Position numbers and translations under genes: made by a program | Source: Alphaproteobacteria bacterium MarineAlpha10_Bin2 | GTDB lineage: Bacteria > Pseudomonadota > Alphaproteobacteria > UBA828 | Assembly (NCBI GenBank): GCA_002937555.1 | Contig: PTKB01000171.1 | Location: forward strand, 1 to 5,814 | Reading direction: 5' to 3' | Length of the DNA: 5,814 nucleotides | Part shown: piece by piece, positions 1 through 4,555 of the stretch | Position numbering within the stretch: position 1 is the stretch's first letter | How the letters are laid out: each line of letters starts with the position of its first letter | The notes under the pieces: generated by a model | Database searches by the model: none | Seen by the model: only the letters and a program-made list of their open reading frames with translations | Told to the model about the DNA's origin: nothing

Positions 1-7
1 ACTTTCG

Positions 8-31
8 ATTTGCCCACGCATTTGCCCACGC
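8..31. repeat. Perfect 12-bp tandem duplication
   Basis: The unit ATTTGCCCACGC occurs twice head to tail, at 8-19 and 20-31, without mismatch. The second copy also starts a short inverted repeat: CCACGC (26-31) pairs with GCGTGG (38-43) across a 6-nt loop. On the minus strand the unit reads GCGTGGGCAAAT. Repeated GTGGGCAAA-type motifs can occur near integration sites of tyrosine-recombinase elements, but no integrase or tRNA is in view, so the role is unknown. Confidence 0.75.
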
Positions 32-110
32 ACAAACGCGTGGTCGGGCATTTAACGTTGTGGGTTGCTATGGACGTTTCAAGAGGTAACTTATTGTTAT
101 TGCACGAATA

Positions 111-123
111 GTCAGCGGCTGAC
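111..123. repeat. 13-bp perfect dyad, possible operator
   Basis: GTCAGC at 111-116 and GCTGAC at 118-123 are perfect inverted copies around a single central G (117). The size and symmetry would suit a dimeric regulator, or a small hairpin. No supported gene starts nearby: the closest annotated gene ends at 292 on the opposite strand. Assignment as an operator is speculative. Confidence 0.3.
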
Positions 124-224
124 GGAACTGCTATGGACCGCTATATATGGTAATTGGTCGGTCTCTCCCTCCGCCAAATTCTTATTTGATTCCACGGCTA
201 ACATGCCTCAGCCGGCACCGGAAC

Positions 225-245
225 CGGGCTGGAACGTGTAGCCCG
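225..245. repeat. Small hairpin downstream of the cupin gene
   Basis: CGGGCT (225-230) and AGCCCG (240-245) form a 6-bp stem with a 9-nt loop, about 47 bp past the cupin stop codon in the direction of its transcription. Neither side is followed by a T-run, so it is not a canonical intrinsic terminator. It might protect the 3' end of the cupin transcript. Confidence 0.3.
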
Positions 246-291
246 ATATCTCGATTTGCAAAAATTGTGCACCGGGTTGATGCGCTTGCGG

Positions 292-675
292 CTATGCCTC
301 CACGGGCACGACATTGATTCCTGCCGGTGAGCTCATTTCCATGACGACGAAATCCTCCGAGCATCTGACGAAAGTATGTCTGATTTCCGGCGGCGCGATG
401 ACTGTTGTGCCTTTTTCAAGTCTCACCAAGCCGACGCCTTCATATTCCAGCTCGCACCAGCCGTCGAGAACGACGGAAACTTGTTCGTCGATATTGGTGT
501 GAATATGTTCCGGTATCTCCGGAATGGAACCCTTGGCACTGAGATAATGGATGCCGAATTGCCCGCCCGATCTTTCCGCAGCATCGGTTTCTTGCGAGGC
601 AAATCCTTCGTATACCTCACCGGCTTTATTGGGATCGAGATGCGTGATTACCAGTGGAAATTTGAGTTCGGTCAT
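292..675 (-). CDS. Single-domain cupin protein
   Basis: A 127-residue protein with one conserved beta-barrel cupin domain, probably a small cytosolic metal-binding protein (enzyme or ligand sensor). It has no signal peptide or membrane segment. Cupin motif 1 is visible as H57-x-H59, then E64/Q65, with G72 after VSVVLD. Motif 2 begins at G89, with P95-P96 and H100 as the third likely metal-binding histidine (PPEIRHTF). Spacing in motif 1 is slightly unusual: either E64 is the acidic ligand with one extra residue before the glycine, or Q65 takes its place. The length is typical of stand-alone cupin_2 proteins. The ATG is supported by GGAGAG six bases or so upstream. It lies downstream of the SnoaL-fold gene on the same strand after a 178-bp gap with its own candidate promoter. 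Substrate and metal cannot be read from the sequence. Confidence 0.88.
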   Translation of the reverse strand: MTELKFPLVITHLDPNKAGEVYEGFASQETDAAERSGGQFGIHYLSAKGSIPEIPEHIHTNIDEQVSVVLDGWCELEYEGVGLVRLEKGTTVIAPPEIRHTFVRCSEDFVVMEMSSPAGINVVPVEA

Positions 676-679
676 GATT

Positions 680-685
680 CTCTCC
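680..685 (-). promoter_or_regulatory. Ribosome-binding site of the cupin gene
   Basis: On the minus strand the sequence GGAGAG sits 4 to 6 bases before the ATG at 675-673. This Shine-Dalgarno match fixes the start of the 127-residue cupin and argues against longer forms. Confidence 0.75.
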
Positions 686-710
686 GTTCCCTAAGTCAAG
701 GCGAGTATGC

Positions 711-762
711 CGCGACAGCGGCTTCACGCCGAAAAACATCGTAACTGCAAACGGCTGTCGCG
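711..762. repeat. Long-arm inverted repeat in the cupin leader region
   Basis: CGCGACAGC at 711-719 is the exact reverse complement of 754-762 (GCTGTCGCG). A further pair follows after one mismatch, making the arms 711-721 and 752-762. The interval between them contains the predicted -10 box. The arms could form a stem in DNA or act as paired half-sites. Only part of the stem would lie in the cupin leader if transcription starts near 731. Confidence 0.35.
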
Positions 763-767
763 TTCAA
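738..767 (-). promoter_or_regulatory. Candidate sigma70-type promoter for the cupin gene
   Basis: On the minus strand, TTGAAC (-35, positions 767-762) and TACGAT (-10, positions 743-738) are separated by 18 bp. Each matches the E. coli consensus at 4 of 6 bases, including the important first, second and sixth -10 bases. A start near 731 would give a leader of about 55 nt before the ATG at 675. The -35 box lies within the inverted repeat at 759-772. The prediction is from sequence only. Confidence 0.4.
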
Positions 768-772
768 ACGCG
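759..772. repeat. 14-bp inverted repeat overlapping the cupin -35 box
   Basis: CGCGTTCAAACGCG has two perfect 6-bp arms (CGCGTT / AACGCG) around a central CA. A 9-bp direct repeat, ACGGCTGTC, lies on either side of it (751-759 and 776-784). The arms cover the predicted -35 hexamer (762-767), so a protein bound here could block RNA polymerase. Which regulator would bind is unknown. Confidence 0.45.
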
Positions 773-853
773 TCCACGGCTGTCTCCGCCGCCGGCGCCG
801 ACTTGTTCTTGCGCCTGTTCGCCGTCCGGCGTGCGATCCCGAGCGCGCCCCGG

Positions 854-1348
854 TTAGCCTTGCCAGGGCGGAATTGGCGTCTCCCACTGGGCGTTCTTGA
901 CCGCGCTCATCAACTTCAAAATGAGCTCGATATGGTTAAACAGCCAGGCGCCGTTTTCCTTGCGGAACTGGGATTCGTACCAGCCGCCGATCCAGGTATC
1001 CTCAGCCGCGCCGCCGCCTTCCGGCGTGACCTTGGCGAGCTCCCAGAGATAATATTCGCCCGCCGCCGTTTGGCCATCTTCGGCCACGGTGATAATCGGC
1101 TGGGTCATATAGTGAAGCGCCCATGGCAATGCCACGGTACAGGTTTCGCGCAAACCCGCGACAACCGCATCGCGCCCTTCCCAGCGCCCAATTCCTTCGC
1201 AGTTCCACACCGCGTCAGCGCTAAAGCAGGGCGCCATCATCGCCGGATCGCCGTTATGGTCCGCCGCCTTGGCGTAGCGCGCGATGAGTTGCTTGATCGC
1301 CTCGATGTCTTCCAGGCGGCTCAGCCGCTTTTCAATATCACCAGACAT
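854..1348 (-). CDS. SnoaL/NTF2-fold protein, BaiE-like dehydratase candidate
   Basis: A 164-residue cytosolic protein of the SnoaL-like / nuclear transport factor 2 fold, a family of cone-shaped small-molecule lyases and isomerases. The N-terminal helix contains DIEAIKQLIARYAKAAD (residues 14-30), closely matching, from memory, the same helix of the bile-acid 7-alpha-dehydratase BaiE. BaiE's reported catalytic residues are Tyr30, Asp35, His83, Asp106 and Arg146. Here Y25, D30 and H79 fall at nearly identical spacing, E103 stands where Asp106 would be, and the Arg position appears to be Leu. Strands around ADAVW (44-48), GEYYLWELA and the C-terminal ENGAWLFNHIELI complete the fold. Length is normal for the family. 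It is divergent from the TPR-oxygenase gene and upstream of the cupin gene. A general function as dehydratase or isomerase is inference; a steroid substrate is not shown. Confidence 0.85.
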   Translation of the reverse strand: MSGDIEKRLSRLEDIEAIKQLIARYAKAADHNGDPAMMAPCFSADAVWNCEGIGRWEGRDAVVAGLRETCTVALPWALHYMTQPIITVAEDGQTAAGEYYLWELAKVTPEGGGAAEDTWIGGWYESQFRKENGAWLFNHIELILKLMSAVKNAQWETPIPPWQG

Positions 1349-1353
1349 GATTA

Positions 1354-1360
1354 CCCCTCC
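1354..1360 (-). promoter_or_regulatory. Strong ribosome-binding site of the SnoaL-fold gene
   Basis: The minus strand reads GGAGGGG (1360-1354) followed by five bases and the ATG at 1348-1346. The GGAGG core with 7-nt spacing is close to ideal and fixes the start codon. Confidence 0.85.
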
Positions 1361-1410
1361 AAATTCAAAAATACGGCCACCAACGTCAGCGGGCGCTATG
1401 ACCTCACCGC

Positions 1411-1439
1411 ATTGTAGTCATTCCGCCCGCCAACCTCAA
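1411..1439 (-). promoter_or_regulatory. Sigma70-type promoter for the SnoaL-fold gene
   Basis: On the minus strand, TTGAGG (-35, 1439-1434) and TACAAT (-10, 1416-1411) are separated by exactly 17 bp. The -10 matches TATAAT at 5 of 6 bases and the -35 matches TTGACA at 4 of 6. Transcription would start near 1404 and leave a leader of about 55 nt. This is the best promoter match in the window. No equally good promoter for the divergent TPR gene is visible in the same 174-bp gap. Confidence 0.6.
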
Positions 1440-1506
1440 AAATATCGAATGCCGAACGCGTGCGGGCGAATATGCGCTACATTCCGCGGCAGCGTAACAA
1501 AGCGAG

Positions 1507-1512
1507 TTGGAG
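1507..1512 (+). promoter_or_regulatory. Ribosome-binding site choosing the TPR gene start
   Basis: TTGGAG lies 10 bases before the ATG at 1523. The alternative upstream starts in the same frame, GTG at 1460 and ATG at 1472, have no comparable site and would add a basic, low-complexity leader unlike the TPR domain. The start at 1523 is therefore preferred. Confidence 0.55.
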
Positions 1513-1522
1513 CAATCAGCGC

Positions 1523-2881
1523 ATGGCGCAACCGGGGGCGGAATTGGCCCAAGCAATCGCCGCCTATCAGCAAGGCAATCGCGGCGAGGCGCTCAAGATC
1601 AGCCGCGCGATCCTGGCGCGCGAACCGGACAATTCGGGCGCGCATTATGTGCTGGGCGTTGCCCAAGCGGATGCGGGCGAGATGGCCGAGGCGCTCCGGG
1701 CACTTGAGCGCGCGGTTGCGCTGACGCCGGAGAAGGCCAGTTTTCACATCACTTTGGGCAATCTCTATTTGAACTTGAAACGAGACGCGGCGGCGGCCAA
1801 TGCTTTCCGCCGGGCGCTCGCCATCGCGCCCAATTCGGCGCCGGCGCATGCCAATCTAGCGACCACGCTCAAACGTCAAGGGCGCCTGCCCGAAGCGGCC
1901 GCCGAATTCCATGCCGCGCTCGTCCTGCTGCGCGGCGCCTCCGGGGATGTAGCGACCGATCCCTCCCAGCACGAGACTTTCCGATTCGCCTCGCGGGCCA
2001 AGCTCGCGCATGACATCGAGCAGTATGATTATTTGCTGGCGCGAGGCGCCCTGCCGCCCGCCTTCGAGCAGGAGGTTGCCGCGCACCGCGAGGTACATTC
2101 CGAATTGGAACGCCGGGACGCGGGCGGAGATAATGCCCGGCGTCACGCGCTGTCGGACTCTCAACAGGCACGTCTTTCCGGCAGCTTCAATCGCCTCAAC
2201 TATTTGCCCGCCGAAACGAATTGGCAGGAAGCGGCACTTAATCCGGCGCTTGGTTGCCGGGAGGTTCAAGACCAATACACTTGCGCCGCACCGCCGACAG
2301 TGATCATCGACGATTTCCTGAGCGCCGCGAGTTTGGCGGAGTTGCGCCGCTTTTGCCTCGAAACCACCATCTGGTTCGACTGCAAGGAGCATGGCGGCTA
2401 TCTCGGCGCCTATCTGAACGAGGGTTTTTACAGCCCGCTCCTGTTCACCCTCGCGCGCGAACTCGAGGCGCGTCTGCCGGATATCTTTGCCGGCCACAAT
2501 TTGGCCCAGATGTGGGCCTTCAAATACGGCGCCGAGAGTGCCGGGACTCGCCTCCATGCCGACAAGGCGGCGGTCAATCTCAATTTCTGGATTACCCCCG
2601 ATAGCGCGCTCGAAGACGAAACGGGCGGGGGCTTGCGGCTCTACGATATCGCCGCGCCGGCGGAATGGCGTTTCGAAAGTTACAATCACCAAGAAAAGGC
2701 GCTCCGGGCGGAGATCACGCGGCGTGGCGCCACATGCCGCGACATACCCTACAAGTGCAATCGCGCCGTCATTTTCGATTCCAGCTTGATCCACGAGACC
2801 GTTCCGCTCCGCTTCCGCACGGGGTACGAGAACCGCCGCATCAACGTTACCATGCTGTTCGGCGAGCGCGTTGAGGTCTGA
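1523..2881 (+). CDS. TPR protein with C-terminal 2OG-Fe(II) oxygenase-like domain
   Basis: A 452-residue two-part protein. Residues about 5-139 hold roughly four tetratricopeptide repeats, with the usual small/aromatic pattern and repeat-ending prolines (LAREPD, ALTPE, AIAPN). These form a helical scaffold for protein or peptide binding. A linker rich in charged residues (about 140-250) follows. The C-terminal part (about 265-452) looks like a double-stranded beta-helix oxygenase. It has H345-A-D347 as the proximal iron-binding HxD, H424 (SLIHET) as the distal histidine, and R432 or R438 as a likely 2-oxoglutarate anchor. All three iron ligands appear present, so catalysis is possible. Such proteins may hydroxylate a polypeptide or small molecule, with the TPR part recruiting the target. 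No signal peptide or membrane segment is seen. It diverges from the SnoaL-fold gene and its stop lies 6 bp from the stop of the convergent GMC gene. An upstream start would add up to 21 residues. Confidence 0.85.
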   Translation: MAQPGAELAQAIAAYQQGNRGEALKISRAILAREPDNSGAHYVLGVAQADAGEMAEALRALERAVALTPEKASFHITLGNLYLNLKRDAAAANAFRRALAIAPNSAPAHANLATTLKRQGRLPEAAAEFHAALVLLRGASGDVATDPSQHETFRFASRAKLAHDIEQYDYLLARGALPPAFEQEVAAHREVHSELERRDAGGDNARRHALSDSQQARLSGSFNRLNYLPAETNWQEAALNPALGCREVQDQYTCAAPPTVIIDDFLSAASLAELRRFCLETTIWFDCKEHGGYLGAYLNEGFYSPLLFTLARELEARLPDIFAGHNLAQMWAFKYGAESAGTRLHADKAAVNLNFWITPDSALEDETGGGLRLYDIAAPAEWRFESYNHQEKALRAEITRRGATCRDIPYKCNRAVIFDSSLIHETVPLRFRTGYENRRINVTMLFGERVEV

Positions 2882-2887
2882 GCCGCG

Positions 2888-4498
2888 TCAAGCCGTTCTG
2901 GGGCCGCGGCCGAGAATCATGTCCGCCGCCTTTTCGGCGATCATGATGGTCGGCGTGGCCGTGTTGCCGGCGATGATCTCGGGCATTACAGAGGCATCGA
3001 CCACCCTGAGGCCATCAATTCCACGCACGCGCAATTCGCTGTCCACCACCGCATCTTCGCTTTCGCCCATCTTGCAGGTGCCGGCCGGATGCCAGACAGT
3101 GGTGGCGTTGGCGCAGAGCCAGGCATTCATGTCTTCATCGCTCTCCACATCCGCGCCCGGCGAAATCCCTTCGCCGCGATAGGGCGCGAAAGCGTCCTGC
3201 GCCATGATGTTCCGCACCAGCCGCACGCCATCGCGCATCACCCGCCGGTCGGCCGCTTCGGCCATGGAATTGGGTTCGATCGTGGGTGCCGCAAAGGGAT
3301 CGGCGGAGGCGATCGTCACCCGCCCCCGGCTCAAAGGGCGCGCCAAGTAGAAATGGGTGAGATAGCCGTGCCGTCCCTGCTTCTTCCGCGTCGTGTCGAG
3401 GGAAAGGCCCGGAATGAATGTGATCTGAATGTCGGGGATTTCGAGTTCGGGCCGGGTGCGCAGGAAACCGCCCGCTTCAAGGGCGACGGAAGCGCCCGGC
3501 CCGTCGCCGAACAGCCACACGCGCAAGAGAGCAAGCGCCGCCCGGTCGGCGCGGAACAGGCGGTAAAGCGTCACCGGTTCGAGGCAGTGGTTCTGCACAT
3601 AGGCGCCCAAATGATCTTGTAAATTGCCGCCGACTCCGGGAAGATCGGCGACCAACGGAATATCCAGTGCTTGAAGCCGAACGCTGTCGCCGATACCGGA
3701 AATCTGAAGCAAGGCTGGTGAATTCACCGCACCGCCGCACAGGATCACCTCGCGCGCCGCCCGTGCCTTTATTCTTTCGCCGCCTCTGCCGCCCAGCGCA
3801 TATTCGACACCGGTCGCGCGCGCGCCATCGAACAGAACACGCATGGCATGGGCGCGCATGACGACCTTCAGATTGGTCCGACCCCTCACCGGCGCGAGAT
3901 AGGCGGTGGCGGCGGAGACGCGCCGGCCGCTGTCGATGTTGAAATCCTGACGCCCCACGCCTTCCTGTTGCGAGCCGTTGAAATCATCCGTCGCCGGATG
4001 GCCGGCCTGGCGGCAGGCTTCGAGAAAGACCGGATAGAGCGGATTGTCCGATTTCGCCCGGTTGACGATGAACGGGCCGTCGTTGCCGTGATACTCGTCG
4101 CGCCGTTGGCGGTGGCCTTCGGCGTGTTTGAAGTATGGCAGAACCTCATCATAGGACCAGCCGGCGAGGCCGGATTCGGCCCAAGCGTCGTAATCCCGCC
4201 GGTGGCCGCGCATATACATCATGCCGTTGATGGCGGAAGTGCCGCCCAACACCTTGCCGCGCGGCCACGCGATGCGCCGGCCATTCAAATGCGGCTCCGG
4301 TGCGCTCACATAGTTCCAATTGGTGGATTTCACGAAATAGGAAAGCCCCGCCATCATCGGAATGGGAAGCATCGGATGGCGGTAGAGCCCGCCCGCTTCG
4401 AGCACCAGGACCGAGACGCCGGCCTCCGCCGAGAGGCGGTTGGCGAGAACGCAGCCGGCGGTGCCGGCGCCGACAATGACATAGTCGAATTGCTTCAT
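2888..4498 (-). CDS. GMC-family FAD oxidoreductase, choline dehydrogenase-like
   Basis: A 536-residue flavoenzyme of the glucose-methanol-choline family, which oxidises primary or secondary alcohols using FAD. The N-terminus (residues 4-15) is the classical FAD-binding YVIVGAGTAG, with GxGxxG at 10-15 and E34 ending the second strand. GMC signature 1 starts at 81 (GKVLGGTSAIN) and signature 2 is at 255-270 (GGAVNSPALLQISGIG), followed by LPGVGGNLQDHL at 286-297. The catalytic pair is H470 (WHPAGTCKMG) and N512 (AGNTATPT). Length and motifs are complete and match BetA/AlkJ-type dehydrogenases. There is no signal peptide, so it is likely cytosolic or loosely membrane-associated. The start at 4498 puts the flavin motif right at the N-terminus and has GAAGG 10 bases upstream. 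An in-frame start at 4600 would overlap the divergent gene and is rejected. The substrate is unknown; choline itself is not implied. Confidence 0.93.
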   Translation of the reverse strand: MKQFDYVIVGAGTAGCVLANRLSAEAGVSVLVLEAGGLYRHPMLPIPMMAGLSYFVKSTNWNYVSAPEPHLNGRRIAWPRGKVLGGTSAINGMMYMRGHRRDYDAWAESGLAGWSYDEVLPYFKHAEGHRQRRDEYHGNDGPFIVNRAKSDNPLYPVFLEACRQAGHPATDDFNGSQQEGVGRQDFNIDSGRRVSAATAYLAPVRGRTNLKVVMRAHAMRVLFDGARATGVEYALGGRGGERIKARAAREVILCGGAVNSPALLQISGIGDSVRLQALDIPLVADLPGVGGNLQDHLGAYVQNHCLEPVTLYRLFRADRAALALLRVWLFGDGPGASVALEAGGFLRTRPELEIPDIQITFIPGLSLDTTRKKQGRHGYLTHFYLARPLSRGRVTIASADPFAAPTIEPNSMAEAADRRVMRDGVRLVRNIMAQDAFAPYRGEGISPGADVESDEDMNAWLCANATTVWHPAGTCKMGESEDAVVDSELRVRGIDGLRVVDASVMPEIIAGNTATPTIMIAEKAADMILGRGPRTA

Positions 4499-4508
4499 CC
4501 TGCCGATG

Positions 4509-4513
4509 CCTTC
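4509..4513 (-). promoter_or_regulatory. Likely ribosome-binding site of the GMC gene
   Basis: On the minus strand GAAGG ends 10 bases before the ATG at 4498. Spacing is a little long, but it is the best match near the start that fits the GMC N-terminus. A purine-rich GGGGAG lies further upstream. Confidence 0.4.
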
Positions 4514-4541
4514 AAACTCCCCGCCGATCGCAACTTTCGCC

Positions 4542-4553
4542 CGGAAATTTCCG
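4542..4553. repeat. Perfect 12-bp palindrome before the OYE start codon
   Basis: CGGAAATTTCCG is its own reverse complement, and symmetry stops at the next base pair (C4541/T4554). It ends two bases before the ATG at 4556 and contains the only weak purine stretch (GGAAA) that could act as that gene's ribosome-binding site. It is a good candidate operator, and in RNA the hairpin could mask the start. Confidence 0.5.
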
Positions 4554-4555
4554 TC

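Larger units (their letters stand above)
1..291. other. Intergenic region, no supported gene
   Basis: No frame on either strand gives a recognisable protein here. The base composition is visibly more AT-rich than the rest of the window, for example around 85-110 and 140-155 (TATATA at 143-148). The stretch holds a 12-bp tandem duplication near the left edge, a 13-bp dyad at 111-123, a small hairpin at 225-245, and a 10-bp direct repeat TGCTATGGAC at 66-75 and 129-138. A plus-strand frame is open from base 1 to a TAG at 109-111, but its residues look like random translation. It could only be a gene end if an upstream gene enters from the left. No classical terminator with a T-tract is visible downstream of the cupin gene. 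Confidence 0.6.
4499..4555. promoter_or_regulatory. 57-bp divergent control region of the GMC and OYE genes
   Basis: Only 57 bases separate the start codons of two divergent enzyme genes, so their promoters must overlap each other or reach into the opposite coding region. No convincing -35/-10 pair was found on either strand. The clearest element is the palindrome at 4542-4553. Shared regulation of both genes from this region is an inference from layout. Confidence 0.4.

Noticed and set aside
1..111. Plus-strand frame open from the left edge to TAG at 109-111
   Set aside because: The 36 residues show no coding character or family match, and the stretch contains the tandem duplication. It could only be rescued by sequence to the left.
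707..1417. 236-residue plus-strand open frame opposite the SnoaL-fold gene
   Set aside because: It is an antisense shadow: arginine- and alanine-rich, with no family resemblance. The opposite strand has a recognisable protein with a strong ribosome-binding site and promoter.
1460..1522. GTG start at 1460 or ATG at 1472 for the TPR gene
   Set aside because: Neither has a good ribosome-binding site and the added residues look like translated leader. TTGGAG supports 1523.
1856..2794. 312-residue minus-strand open frame opposite the TPR-oxygenase gene
   Set aside because: Its length is explained by high GC. It shows no recognisable domain, while the plus strand has TPR repeats and an ordered HxD...H oxygenase pattern.
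3089..3622. 177-residue plus-strand open frame inside the GMC gene
   Set aside because: It is a mirror of the GMC coding sequence with no recognisable domain; the GMC frame is complete with all catalytic motifs.
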